Part shown: in pieces, positions 32,687 to 43,222 of the stretch
How positions within the stretch are numbered: position 1 is the first letter of the stretch
How the letters are laid out: every line of letters starts with the position of its first letter
Assembly: GCA_914767885.1 (NCBI GenBank)
Contig: CAJZBQ010000032.1
Span: 124,001-188,000 of the forward strand
Reading direction: 5' to 3'
Length of the DNA stretch: 64,000 nt
Source of the DNA: Blepharisma stoltei
Lineage: Eukaryota; Ciliophora; Heterotrichea; Heterotrichida; Blepharismidae
Translations under genes and position numbers: made by a program
The notes under the pieces: model-generated
Database searches by the model: none
What the model was told of the DNA's origin: nothing
The model's input: only the letters and a program-made list of their open reading frames with translations

Positions 32687-32908
32687 TTATATAGCACTAC
32701 TAGAAATTTTCTTCTCAGCATCCATGTAGATTTGACTCAAAAAGTCTGAAGCTTCAGCAGCAATGTCATCTTCTTCTCTTTTCTTTTCTTCCACTTTCAG
32801 TTTCTGGCTCATAGTAGTTTCATTCGTTATGAGCTTCGGTTTTGATGATTCTTCTCTTGGAGGTTTCACTGCGTGAGCTGTGCTATTTCTTGCACATGCG
32901 CATCCCAT
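32687..32908 (-). CDS. 73-residue acylated small protein
   Basis: MGCACARNSTAHAVKPPREES has the MGC dual-acylation signal. A charged helix follows (MSQKLKVEEKKREEDDIAAEASDF). It sits 38 bp downstream of the stop of the next minus-strand gene, which also starts MGC. Function unknown. Confidence 0.6.
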   Translation of the reverse strand: MGCACARNSTAHAVKPPREESSKPKLITNETTMSQKLKVEEKKREEDDIAAEASDFLSQIYMDAEKKISSSAI

Positions 32909-32946
32909 TTATATTTTTATGAATTCGACAGTAATTCATATTTAAT

Positions 32947-34135
32947 TTAAGGCTTATTTTCTTCTTCGCTTAATATTTCTTGTAGCTCCTGCTTTCTTTT
33001 TTTCACTTTTTCTTTTTTTCTCAATTTTCTTTTGTTCCAAGTTACTACTTTTTCTGAGTTTAGTTTTTTTGGTTCTCCTTTAAGTTTTATCTCTCCAGGA
33101 GGTTCTCCTACTTCAAATTCTTTCATTACAAATTTCCTCATAGCACTTGGGTCAGTGAACATTATTAATTCTTCTTGTTGAGGACTCGGATTTGTAAATT
33201 CTGCTTGTGAGATGCTGCTCCTGCGGTTACCATATATAAAATACTTCAAATAGCCGATAAATGAGCTTGAATGGCGTGCCAAATGTCGAGAATATCTTTC
33301 AATTTCTATTTGAAAATCAGGGTGGTAAATAGCTGCCAATGATGGCAAGTAATTAAAAGAAATTTCGACTACGTTACTGATCATGGTTTCTATTTCTTCT
33401 TCAGAGAGTTTAGAAGATATATCAATATCATAGTCGAAAAACAAGGACTGGAGCTTCTCTTTTGGCTTGCTTTTACTAAATTCGCCCCCGTAAGCGAACA
33501 AAAAAATTTTGTTTGCTAAAGGAGGGGAGCAAAGTTTTTGTTCAAAAAATCTACATAGAACTTTTTTTTTCGAAATTTAAAAAAATCCCAATTCATAAAA
33601 AATTTGTAAAGCAATATTAATTTAATTTGCAAAATATTTATGTTTTAATATGCAAGCTGTTTAATATTCAACAGAATTAGCGAGAGATTTCATTATAATA
33701 ATTATCACTTATATGCCAATAAAAAAATTTTATATTAAAAAAATTTTTGTTCATCTCAAAGAGGATTAGTTTTTTTCACTCACGAGGAGGGGAAATAAGA
33801 ATAATACCCATGGACACGAGTTTCTTGGTAGAATATTGGACTTCTCTATCTTCTTGTAAAGTTCGTTTTCTTTGAAGCAGTCGATAGTATTGAGACTCCA
33901 CTGGGATCTCTTTGAATTTGTTATAAAATTGGGCTTTTTCTTCTGATAGTGAGATTCCAAGTTCAGCGAATGCTTGCTCGAGCTGATGCTGTTGTAAATG
34001 GAATTCAGGCGAATATCGATGAAATGTCTTTACTAGTTGGTCACTGGAAAATCTAGAGAAACCGAGCTTATCTTGAGCATCAATTACAAAACTTTCTTCA
34101 AGTTCCCATTTTGCTTTATCACGAATGCATCCCAT
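32947..34135 (-). CDS. Acylated protein with EF-hand-like helical region, one IES
   Basis: Starts MGCIRDKAKWELEES. The N-terminal part (DQLVKTFHRYSPEFHLQQHQLEQAFAELGIS) looks like a divergent EF-hand-type fold. Removing 319 bp at TA (33477/33796) joins SMGIIL to SKSKPKEKLQSLFFDYDIDISSKLSEEEIETMI, another EF-like segment. The C-terminal tail is very basic (KRKLRKKEKVKKRKQE). No exact family recognised. Confidence 0.7.
33478..33796 (+). mobile_element. Type-1 MITE-like IES (319 bp)
   Basis: TA at 33477-33478 and 33796-33797. The left hairpin is CGCCCCCGTAAGCGAAC and its partner GTTTGCTAAAGGAGGGG. The body matches type-1 copies. The right end is ACTCACGAGGAGGGGAA. Removal restores the acylated EF-hand-like gene. 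Confidence 0.85.
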
Positions 34136-34578
34136 TATAAAATAGCGTTATTATGGCATGATCTTTGGCATCAGTATGGCTTGCTTCTTTTTTTATGTAA
34201 ATTCTAGCAAATATTAAGCTGATTAATTTATCACAAACTCTAACTTGTTATGGAATTACATATTTATAATTAGGATTTTCAAAAATTAGAAAAAAACAGT
34301 TAGAAATATTTTTTATAAAAAAAAATTCGAGAGCAGAAAAATTTTGCTTATTGACCAAGGTGGGTTAAAGAAATTTATACTCTAAGGGAACTGCTATTTG
34401 AATCATGAGATATAATTAAATTTTATTTTTAAGAAATAACTATTTATACTTAATTGAAAGAGTTTAATTCTTATTTAACATATACTCTGATAAGATAGAT
34501 TGCATGCCCAAATCAAATTTAGACTTCACATCGAGATAAACGAATCAAGATTAGCCTAGTTATGCATATATGTGTATT
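34136..34578. other. Intergenic stretch
   Basis: AT-rich spacer between the acylated gene's start and the restored 3' end of the dihydrouridine synthase gene. Nothing distinct seen. Confidence 0.45.
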
Positions 34579-37264
34579 TTAAATTTTCCCAGTTTCTTCT
34601 ATATCAAACTGATTAAGAGCTTCTGGGTTTACAGTCTCCATAATGTCCACAATTTGTTCAGCCACTGCTGAAAAATGAGCTGTTTCTTTATTCCTTGACA
34701 ATCTAATAAATATTTTGATGGTAGGTACAAAATATATATCCTTGCCGATGACGCATATTCATTAAAATGGCAACACATGCCAGCCTGCCCTCTTGGCGCA
34801 GCAGTCCAGAACTTATGGCTACGGCGAACTTGGACGGACTCCAAGTCGAGAATCAAGTGCAGGCTCAAGAGGTTTTGGCTGCATTCCTGGGCTGGAAATG
34901 GAGGTGCTCAACATAGTCCTTCGTATCCGAGGACTCATGGGCATTCCTCTACCGAGAAATTGGGGTTTCGGCCCAGGCCACATGGAATAGTCTTTTTCAT
35001 GTAGCTGTCTAAGAAAGGTACTTCGATACCCGATAGACTCCAAGGAGTTAATCCATGGAATCAAGCTACTCCAATCGCCCGAAGCAGGGCCTGAGAAATC
35101 CACAAGCACTCAAGACTAAAGCCTCAAGGCAAGGAGGAGACAGAAGGTACCGAAGGGTCACTCGTAGAGGAATAGTCCCTCTGTGCTGGAGTCGAAAAGC
35201 GGCAGAACCTTCCGTAGGGAGGTCTTTGGTAATTGCATCACCAATATGGCTAGCACCTGACTTTTAATAATCCTAATCCAATCCTTGCCGATGACGCACA
35301 ACTTTGGGTGCTAAAATGGCTTTATGGCCTAAGCCAAGGTTCAGGCCCTTTAATCCTAACCCTTAGCTTGTATGGGGTGAGCAAGCTGTCAGCCATTCTA
35401 GTCCAAGTATTAGTTATCGAATGGGTTTTTGGCAACGGGCTCTTTCCCTGCCAGTTCCAGAGGGTTGCAGGTCTTTTTCCTGACTCCCCCCCATCCTTGA
35501 TCGAACGACTCGCCATCGTTCGATCAAGGATGGGGGTTAAAAAAAATTTTTTTGGGAAAAAAATTTTATATATAAAATAAAAAAATATATATATATATGT
35601 TTTTTATTTACTTTTAAATAAGAGGGTTAAGAGTATTTAATAATTATTTTTAGAGCAAAAAATTTAATTAATTTCATAAAAATACCAATTTTTAATAATT
35701 TTGATTTATTAGTTACCCTTTAAACTGTATAAATTTTAATTTGTTCCTTATTAAATTAAATTTTTTTTTTTAAAATTTTAAAGATCTCTATTTTATTAGA
35801 TTATTGATTTTTTTAAGCCTAGATTGATGACTAAATCACTTCGGATAGTTGATTTCGAAGCTTTCTGTCGTCTCAAAGTCCCTGAAAACAACTTTATTAG
35901 GTACATCTTCCCAAGCTTTTGATAACTAATATATTTTTATATATATAGTAGTTGCATGATATGAAAATCGTTCGATCAAGGATGGGGGTTAATTTCCCCA
36001 ATTTTTAGGAATTTTTACAGTCAATCGTTCGATCAAGGATGGGGGGGGGAGTGAGTGTCACTCCCCTCAAGGTGACCGACAGAAGGCATCAGGCTAGCCT
36101 TTGCCTCCATCACACCCTCAAAGAAATAATGCAAGAGAGACCTCACTAATCTGTCGAAACTTAAGGGCACGATGCAAGCCCGAGAGAAGATCAATGCTGA
36201 TGGGAATCAGGCAACTGAGCTACTCCGTAGGCTGAATCTGTTGATCGAAAGAGTGTGGAGGCATCAAATCCGGAAAACCTTAAGCCTTTTAATATAATTT
36301 AATTTGACAATCTATCCAATTCATTTCTATATCTAGTGTTTCCTCTCTCAAGGTAAAACAAATTCATCAATGGCTTAGCCAGAACCATTTTATTTCACTC
36401 AGATCCAGACTCTTCTAAATATCTATCACAATACTCTGCATACTGCAAAATAATTTCTCTTCTATTTAATCCTTGATCAGGGACTCCATAATACATGCTA
36501 TCCATATTTCTAAAAAGCCATGGATAATTATAAGCAACCCTCCCAATCATAACTCCTAGTCCTCTCTCTACTTGCTGCCTTATAGACTCATGTCTTCCAA
36601 TTCCTTGTTTCTCTGTAGCGATTTCTCCATTTATGTGAAACTTGAAATCAGGAAATCTTTCTTGGAGTCGATAGACAAATTCATAATTAATTTTCGGGAT
36701 AGTTCGGTTTTGTGTAGGGGTTAGACCAGAAAGGATAGCTTTTCTTGCATGGACAACAAATTCGTTAACTCCACTAGAAGAAACTATTGATATAAAATTT
36801 TCGAGGTTCTCATAAGAATCGTGGTCATCTACACCAAGTCTGCATTTTACAGTCACTGGGATTTGGACTCTTCTTTTCATCTCAGCACAGCAGTCTCGGA
36901 CAAGTTCTGGCTCTAGCATTAGGCAAGCACCGAATTTTCCATCTTGAACTCGATTACTGGGACACCCACAATTAAGATTTATTTGGTCAAAACCTTTTAA
37001 TTCACACAAGCTTGCAGCTGCGCCCAATAGCGTTGGATCATTACCTCCTAATTGCACAACGACTGGGTGCTCTTTTGGATCGTTTCATAGACATCGATCT
37101 AAATGAGGTGTATTAAGAATTTCGCTTGTTGTGATCATTTCTGTTCAAAGAGTAGTTTTTCGTGTTAATAATCTCATGAAATTGCGGAATAAGACATTTG
37201 TTATGTCAATCATTGGAGCCACAGATATGACCGGCTCCATTGTTATATTGTCAGGACTTGTCAT
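34579..37264 (-). CDS. tRNA-dihydrouridine synthase, DusA type, split by a 1.6-kb compound insertion
   Basis: Starts MTSPDNITMEPVISVAPMIDITN, the DusA N-terminus. It has HPVVVQLGGNDP, INLNCGCPSNRVQDGKFGACLM (catalytic Cys), VTVKCRLGVDD, VHARKAILSG and VMIGRVAYNYPWLF. TGA is Trp at TTLWTEM, RCLWNDP and SEWNKMV. The frame would stop at LDRLSN inside the insertion. Removing 1609 bp between TTGACAATCTA repeats joins NELDRLS to RNKETAHFSAVAEQIVDIM and ends LNQFDIEETGKI. It reduces uridine in tRNA using FMN. Confidence 0.9.
34739..35298. mobile_element. GC-rich retroposon-like insertion with 18-bp duplication
   Basis: ATCCTTGCCGATGACGCA occurs at 34739-34756 and 35281-35298. The 524 bp between the copies is GC-rich, starts TATTCATTAAAATGGCAAC and ends TTTTAATAATCCTAATCC. 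No inverted ends and no long frame. It lies entirely inside the host insertion. Confidence 0.75.
35484..36051 (+). mobile_element. Full-length type-2 MITE-like element (568 bp)
   Basis: TGA flanks (35481-35483, 36052-36054). The left end is a hairpin of CATCCTTGATCGAACGA around CTCGCCAT. The right end has two direct copies of CGTTCGATCAAGGATGGGGG about 55 bp apart, the last followed by GGGGAG. The inner left boundary has the ATTTTATATATAAA block shared with types 1 and 3. Confidence 0.9.
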
Positions 37265-37290
37265 TAATAACTTTACAATTATTAGTTAGA

Positions 37291-38292
37291 TTACAGTAAA
37301 AATATAAGAAAGATCTGAAATATAGCAATTAATTGAATTGAGCTGCTTGACACTTTTGGAAGTTTTTGCACCATATCATAAATTACTTTCATCTGGATCC
37401 CATCTTTTGCAAGATAGTTAGCTCCAGTATATCCTCACCAGTCTCAGCACGCATTTAAGTTATTTTTACTTTGCGAGACTTGTGGGAAAATCACAACAAT
37501 ATTATTACCTTCTGCTCATTCTAGATACCCTGTTTTTAATAAGGAGTCCCCATTGGTAGCTTCATAGTTTTGATTACAGCCATGCAGCATTACATGAATT
37601 TTGCATTCATTATTCATGCAGTAGTCTGTTATATAAATATAGCCTATTTCAGCCAAACTTGATATATCTTTTCCTTCTTGATTAAAAAACAAAGTTTGGT
37701 CAAATTTATAAAGGTTTTTAAAATTCATGGGAAGCTTTGGTTTTAAGTGGCCATAAATATGTCTTAAAATTTGCCCAGCAGAATCCATTCCACAAGAAAT
37801 TATATAAGGAAATCCTGAATAGGCGCATGGGATTTCAGTATCAATTACAGGTATTCCATGGCCTGCATGAACGTAAAATACTGATTTAATATTTTTGGGA
37901 TCAACGAAATACTCATAGTAAGTCAATAAATTTTCCATTGCTTTATGATAAACATCAATATCAAGCTGGCCAGAAAATAATCATATTTTGTGATTTGCAG
38001 CAAATTTCAAGTTATCGATATAGCCAAGTTCCTGATAGGATTTTGTGAGGCTATAATAAGTAGAAGGAATGGTTATTCATGGCTTTTGAGAGCATTCATG
38101 GACTTTGCTGGATGACCCTATTGAGCAGCCATATATACCACCTCCTATAATCCCTACGCCAATGATATCTTTAGAATAAGCTAATTGCAGTTGAACTGCT
38201 GCTCATGCACCAGAATCAAAGCCTGATATGCTGAATTTTCTAGCAAATATGGTAATAAATTCTGATAGAATCAGCAAGAACAAAGCCTTCAT
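37291..38292 (-). CDS. PHB-depolymerase/esterase-like secreted hydrolase
   Basis: 333 residues with a signal peptide (MKALFLLILSEFITIFA). Family-like blocks: SISGFDSGAWAAVQLQLAYS, GVGIIGGGIYGC, FYVHAGHGIPV, KIHVMLHGCNQNYEA, IVVIFPQ and ACWDWWGYTGANYLAKDG. TGA is used as Trp five or more times. The usual nucleophile box G-x-S-x-G reads G-F-D-S-G here (38209-38223). It ends only 26 bp before the DusA start codon on the same strand. Probably a secreted or lysosomal hydrolase. Confidence 0.85.
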
Positions 38293-38538
38293 TTTAAGTC
38301 AAATGAATTTCTTATTACTAATTTTATAATATTTTATTATACTTGGCTATTATACTTATGATTTAAGATACAATAATCAAGTAATCTAATAATATAATAT
38401 AATCCAGCATTCTTCTTACTATACAATTAACTCTGTCTTGCATTGAAATAAGGAAGCTTAATTTCACAAAATTTTCTTTTTGCTTTGCTATTAGCTTAGC
38501 ATATACTTGCGATTTAATTCCGAGCAAAAATATAAAAA

Positions 38539-38610
38539 TGCATCATCCGGGACTCGAACCCGGGTCGACTGCTTGGAAGGCAACCATCCTAACCTCTAGA
38601 CTAATGATGC
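38539..38610 (-). tRNA. tRNA-Gly (TCC)
   Basis: On the minus strand the acceptor GCATCAT pairs with ATGATGC. The D arm contains TAGTCTAGAGGTTAGGA. The anticodon loop CTTCCAA gives TCC. The T arm is CCGGGTTCGAGTCCCGG. Discriminator A (38539). No encoded CCA. Confidence 0.95.
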
Positions 38611-38779
38611 AACATATCTATTCAATTTACAATAAATTTAAATAGTAAAACTACTCCATGCTAAGAATATTTAATGCATTTTACAAAAATTCATCATGAG
38701 CATTTTATTTATCTCAAATTCCATATACTCTAATCATATGAAACCATAAAAATGGCTTAATAATCATCATACCCAGTCA

Positions 38780-39586
38780 ATGCAAAAATCTTTATGCACA
38801 GTTACGCATAGGCTGAAATCAACTTTAAAAAAATGCTTCACCAGTTTAGATCTCACAAAAGATGAAATTAAAGGTAAAAGCAGCCAAGGAGAAAAGTATA
38901 AATCAATAAATGAGTTGTGGCAAAATCAAGTTGGAATTTCAAGAACTAATTGATATGAAAAAGGGAAGAATTATTGAGAAGCTCAAGAGTCTACCTTAGA
39001 TGGAGTCCTGGGAGGATTTTCTGAAATCCATCAAGCTGATATAAGCGCCTCAAACAAATTTATCAAATCTCTAAAATCTAAAAACTATATCATTGGAAGT
39101 CGCGCTTTAGACTGTGGGTCAGGAATCGGAAGAATTACAAAAAATTTGCTCTTAAACCATTTTGCTCATGTAGACTTAGTTGATCAAAGTGAAAAATTTA
39201 TAGAAGACGCAAAACACTATATAAATGATAATAAAGTGGAAAATTATTTTGTGAAAGGACTTCAGGACTTTTCCCCTCAAAAAGAGCTATACGATTGCAT
39301 ATGAATTCAATGGATTCTTGCTTATATAATTGATGAGGATTTAGTAGCAGCTTTAAAAAGAATAAAAGCAGGGTTAGTACCAAATGGAGTTTTATGTATC
39401 AAAGAAAATGTTTTGGATGAAGGCTTTATATATCATAATGAAGATTTCAGTGTCACAAGATCTGATAAACTATTTAAAATTATCATTAAAAAGGCAGGTC
39501 TAAAAATCATACATGAAGAGACACAAAAAGATTTCCCATCAGAATATTTCAAAGTAAAAATGTATGGATGCATCCCCAAAGTATAA
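38780..39586 (+). CDS. Protein N-terminal Xaa-Pro-Lys methyltransferase (NTMT1/METTL11A)
   Basis: 268 residues. TGA is Trp at RTNWYEKG, KNYWEAQ and CIWIQW. Motifs: ESTLDGVLGGFSEIHQADI (peptide-binding), ALDCGSGIGRITKNLL (SAM motif I), DLVDQSEKFI, FVKGLQDFSP and CIWIQWILAYI. They align closely with NTMT1. It would methylate exposed N-terminal amines after Met removal. It converges with the RRM gene, 82 bp apart. Confidence 0.93.
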
Positions 39587-39668
39587 TTCTAGTATTAATT
39601 CAAGCATATGAAGTTTTAAGCAATATTTCTAATATTTTATATCTAAACCCTATGAAATTTATAATTGA

Positions 39669-40427
39669 TTAAGGAGCTGGCGCTATCACAAAAGTATTTT
39701 CAGGCCTAAACAGTTCATTAGCATCTTGTATTCCTCTCTGCTGAATCCCTTTTTCTTTGTCTCCCCACATCTGTCCTATCATTTGGTCAAGCCTCATTTT
39801 CTCATAAATTCCTTCAGCCTTTTCTCCTGGAGGAATTATGAATAAAGTTTCTCCCTCTATAGAAGCGATTCCAATTCTCTCTTTTCTCTGAAAATAATGA
39901 ATATGCTCCATAAATATAGGCTTATCATCTTCTTTGGCTGCTTCTAATGTAATCAGTAATTTTGGAGGAGAATTAGGCATATCAGATACCCTCGCTCTAT
40001 GGCTTATATCAATTGTGTACTGTCTTTTAAAGAATCCATAAGCATTTCCCTTCACAATTTTGGCATTAACTGAAACCCTAAAACTATTGCAGCGAGTCAA
40101 GAAGCCTGGCCAAATTATTTCTGCTGGATGAGCCAATTCGAATTTTGAATCTTTACTTAAAGAAACATCCCAGCCTCTTGTGTTTAGATCTTCAACAGCT
40201 TTTTGAGCTTCTGTAAGAGTCTCCATTTCGACAAAAGCGTAGCAGTTGTGCTTGAGGGGAAAACCCTTGGGACCATTTCGTATTATTCGCACATTACCAA
40301 CATGACCGTAATTGGAAAAAAGTGTGATGAGCTGGCCTCTGGGGAATTCGACTGGCAAATTTGAGACGTGAAGCTTTATTTTTTGGTCAGGAGATCTTGA
40401 TCGCTTGTGTTGATGCCGACTGTACAT
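39669..40427 (-). CDS. RRM protein with possible SPOC-like C-terminus
   Basis: 252 residues. An Arg/Ser start (MYSRHQHKRSRSPDQ) precedes an RRM with RNP2 LHVSNLPVEF and RNP1-like NCYAFVEM. A second beta-rich domain (EIIWPGFLTRCNSFRVSVNA...FMEHIHYFQRKERIGIAS..LFIIPPGE) resembles the SPOC domain of Spen-type proteins. Likely nuclear RNA-binding regulator. The SPOC call is tentative. Confidence 0.75.
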   Translation of the reverse strand: MYSRHQHKRSRSPDQKIKLHVSNLPVEFPRGQLITLFSNYGHVGNVRIIRNGPKGFPLKHNCYAFVEMETLTEAQKAVEDLNTRGWDVSLSKDSKFELAHPAEIIWPGFLTRCNSFRVSVNAKIVKGNAYGFFKRQYTIDISHRARVSDMPNSPPKLLITLEAAKEDDKPIFMEHIHYFQRKERIGIASIEGETLFIIPPGEKAEGIYEKMRLDQMIGQMWGDKEKGIQQRGIQDANELFRPENTFVIAPAP

Positions 40428-40985
40428 TACTAATTATTAATCACAAGTTCAAATAGAATTATTATAAGAATACTTTTAAATCAAAAATTTTTTGAAATTG
40501 GAAAATGAGAAGGGTAAAATTTAGGCCTGATATTTGTTGGAATATATAGTTTATCAGATTATTTGGGGATTATTTTTAAAATAAAGCCATTTATAATTGG
40601 CGTAATTTTATATTTATTCTGATATTTTAGGATATTTGAAAATTATTTTTATAGCCTTGAGTTCGAGATTAAAAAATTATATTATTATACAAAAAATATC
40701 ATTATTTATGATGCATATGTCTGAAAGGCATATTTTACGCCAATATTTTAAGATTCTTACTGCCTTCAAGACAAACAAAATCATTGGCAAATCCTATTTT
40801 GGAAATCAATCCTTGAAGAATAAGGATAAAAACAATATAAAGACGCCTTTGTATAACATTTTTTCATATATATAATTAATGCTTTATATAATGAAATCTG
40901 CCACAACATAAATTTTAAATACTGAAGCAAACTTGCCTTTCAAATATTTGCCAATTGATTTTTTGTAAAGTAATTTATATAATTC
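40428..40985. other. AT-rich region 3' of the coiled-coil gene
   Basis: Open frames exist on both strands, but their composition follows base content and I do not believe them. It may hold the true 3' end of the coiled-coil gene at 41285-42973 or further eliminated DNA. Confidence 0.3.
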
Positions 40986-40988
40986 TTA

Positions 40989-41284
40989 CTCCCCCTCTTT
41001 GAGTGTATTTTTTGGTAAAAAGCACTTCCCTTAAGCAAATAAAAAAAATATTGAAAATACTTGATATATAAGTGATAATTAGTTTAATGAAATATCTAGC
41101 TAATTCTGCTGAATTTTAAACAAAGCATGAAATCACATTTTAAATTGATTTTGGCTTTCCAATTGGGATTATTTATTTTTTGGAAAACAATTTTTACTAT
41201 AAAATTTATATATAAATTTTTTAAAATAAAAATAACCACATTCATAAACAATAAAAATTTTTTTGTTCACTTACAGAAGGAGAG
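40989..41284 (-). mobile_element. Type-1 MITE-like element (296 bp), reverse orientation
   Basis: TTA at 40986-40988 and 41285-41287. It starts CTCCCCCTCTTTGAGTG and ends GTTCACTTACAGAAGGAGAG. The interior is the reverse complement of the type-1 body (GATATATAAGTGATAATTAG, AAATTTATATATAAATTTT). It ends within the coiled-coil frame. Confidence 0.8.
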
Positions 41285-42973
41285 TTATATAAAAGTTTTA
41301 AAAAAAATATTTTAGTGAGGGAATTAGAATACACTTTCGAAATATGTTGAAAAGCTTCATATTTGTTTTTAATATGCTCTTCAATCAAACTAAAATCCCT
41401 CTCTCTTGCCTCCACCTCCATTAAGTCATTTATTCTCTTCCTAGCATTTATTTTCTCAAGCCCTTTGATATGGTTTTCGATAATTTTTTTGCTTCTCATT
41501 TCTTCAATCTTTTCCTGCTTTTTTCTATTTTCTGCAGCATCTTCCATTAAAAGCCGATTCTTTTCTTTATAAATCTCATTATGGATTGCTTGTTTTTCAT
41601 TTCTTTTCTCAATCTTCTCTTTAATTTTTTTCTCTTTTTCTATAGCTGCTTTTTCAATAAGGATTTGCTCTTCTTTCAGTTTTTCTATATGGTGAAGGCT
41701 TTTTACTTTTTTTTCGTCGTTTTTTGAAGATCGATATTCTTTTATTTTTTCAAAATAGTGCTCATCTCTTGTAGATTTAATTCTTGGTTTTTGAAACTCA
41801 TAGATGATTTTCTTTTGATTCTCTGCATCATTTCGATTTCTCAGCTCTGAAATGCTCCTTTTAGGCTTGCTTTGGATTTTTTCTTTATAGTAAGATTGGC
41901 ATCGTTCTCTTGCTTTTATCATTTTTGCTTCGAAGGCTCTCAATTTTTCTTCGATTTCTTTTTCAATTAAATCTTCTCTGTAAATCCCTCCTTGTTTAGC
42001 GTTCAAAAGCTAGCAAAAGGGTTGGCTATTTTTTTAAAAAATCGAGATTTGTAGCTTTTAAATGAAAAATAATCTAATTTATAAATGAAATGTTTTAAGT
42101 CGTAAGATGCTTAAAAATTTTAATAAATCAATGGAAATCTCATTATAAATTATCTATCAATTTATTATTGTATAAATTTTATGCAAAAATATTTTGCCTG
42201 CTAATATTTCCAATAATGATTTCTGATGATTTTGTTCGATAATAAGTGGGGGAATAAGATATCAAATTTGTTTTCGGTGTTCGTTTTAAGCTTCTATCAG
42301 CTATTGGTGTTGGTGTTTTGCTTTCAAATGAAAAATTGTCTATTATAGCATCCGCAGATCGATCTCTTTTATTTGAATTTTCAAGTCTTTTGTGTTTTTT
42401 CTTCTTCTTTTTAGCCTCTTCGATCTGTGTAAGTATATGATCTTTTGATCTTTTATCTTTCCTTTTTAATTTTTCTAATATATCAATTTGATTGTGTAAA
42501 ATAAGCTTAATCGCTTTATTTGCAGCATCTTTTCTTCTTTTATTATTTTGGTTAATTCATTCTAATTTTTGTTCATTAGTTTCCCCTAGATAAGATCGTT
42601 GAGTGGGATTTTTTTCTGTTATAAATGAAAAATCATTAGAATGCTCGATTTCAGATAAGCTAAAAGTGCTAATATTGACTGTATGGGAAATAAAACTGGA
42701 ACTTCTTGATTTTTTTCTATGTAGAAATTCGTATATTTTTTTTAGTTTAGCAAGACGTTTTCTATTGTAATGTTCAAGCCTTAATTCAGCGAGTTCTTTT
42801 ATCTTCTGATCGTTTTGAAAATAACTTAAAGGTTTTTCTTCTAAATCGTTTATATTTATATCTAAATGTTTAAGGATTTCGTTAGGATCAATTTCTTGAT
42901 TCTCTGTGTTGAATATTTTTTCATATAGTAGATTGGCTTCATTGGGTTCTGACTGTTTAGAATTTTCCATCAT
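41285..42973 (-). CDS. Charged coiled-coil protein with one internal IES; C-terminus unresolved
   Basis: Starts MMENSKQSEPNEANLLYEKIFN. TGA is Trp at QKLEWINQ. Removing 274 bp at TTA (41981/42255) joins TPKTNLIS to YREDLIEKEIEEKLRAFEAK in frame, with the MITE ends exactly at the joint. A long Lys/Glu coiled coil follows (IEKEKKIKEKIEKRNEKQ..., AENRKKQEKIEEMRSKK). After AFQHISKVYSNSLTKIF the frame meets the MITE at 40989-41284, and the continuation beyond it does not look coding. Cytoskeletal role inferred only from composition. Confidence 0.65.
41984..42254 (-). mobile_element. Decayed type-1 MITE-like IES
   Basis: TAA at 41981-41983 and 42255-42257. Ends ATCCCTCCTTGTTTAGCGTTCAAAA on the left and TTTTGTTCGATAATAAGTGGGGG on the right are decayed versions of the type-1 terminal repeat. 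Removal of 274 bp restores the coiled-coil frame. Confidence 0.75.
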
Positions 42974-43222
42974 TTAATTATGCATTTCAAAAAATCCTAA
43001 AATTAATCACCATATCATGAAATTTTATAAGGTTAATAAGTTCTCCATATGAATAATATTTTTATCCTCACAACTTCTTTATTAAATACATAGAAAAATA
43101 AATTTAATAAAAGGTAAGTTTTTATATTAAAATAAAGGTTAAGGATATATAATTTTTTAATGAAAATAATGCCAGTTTTTAAAAGGAAGTTATTCTAATT
43201 AACTTAGCCTAGCAATAAATAA

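Larger units (their letters stand above)
34695..36314. mobile_element. Compound (nested) insertion inside the DusA gene
   Basis: TTGACAATCTA at 34695-34705 and 36304-36314, an 11-bp target duplication. The host insertion is GC-rich, about 485 bp, in three pieces (34706-34756, 35299-35483, 36052-36303). It is itself split by a second GC-rich insertion with an 18-bp duplication and by a type-2 MITE. The coding-strand duplication includes TA. Confidence 0.8.

Noticed and set aside
34777-35580. Several 60-96-codon frames on both strands
   Set aside because: They lie in the GC-rich insertion and MITE, overlap each other, lack plausible protein features and do not use TGA as Trp consistently.
40636-40875. 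79-codon plus-strand frame
   Set aside because: Composition follows base content, no homology cue, and the opposite strand is equally open.
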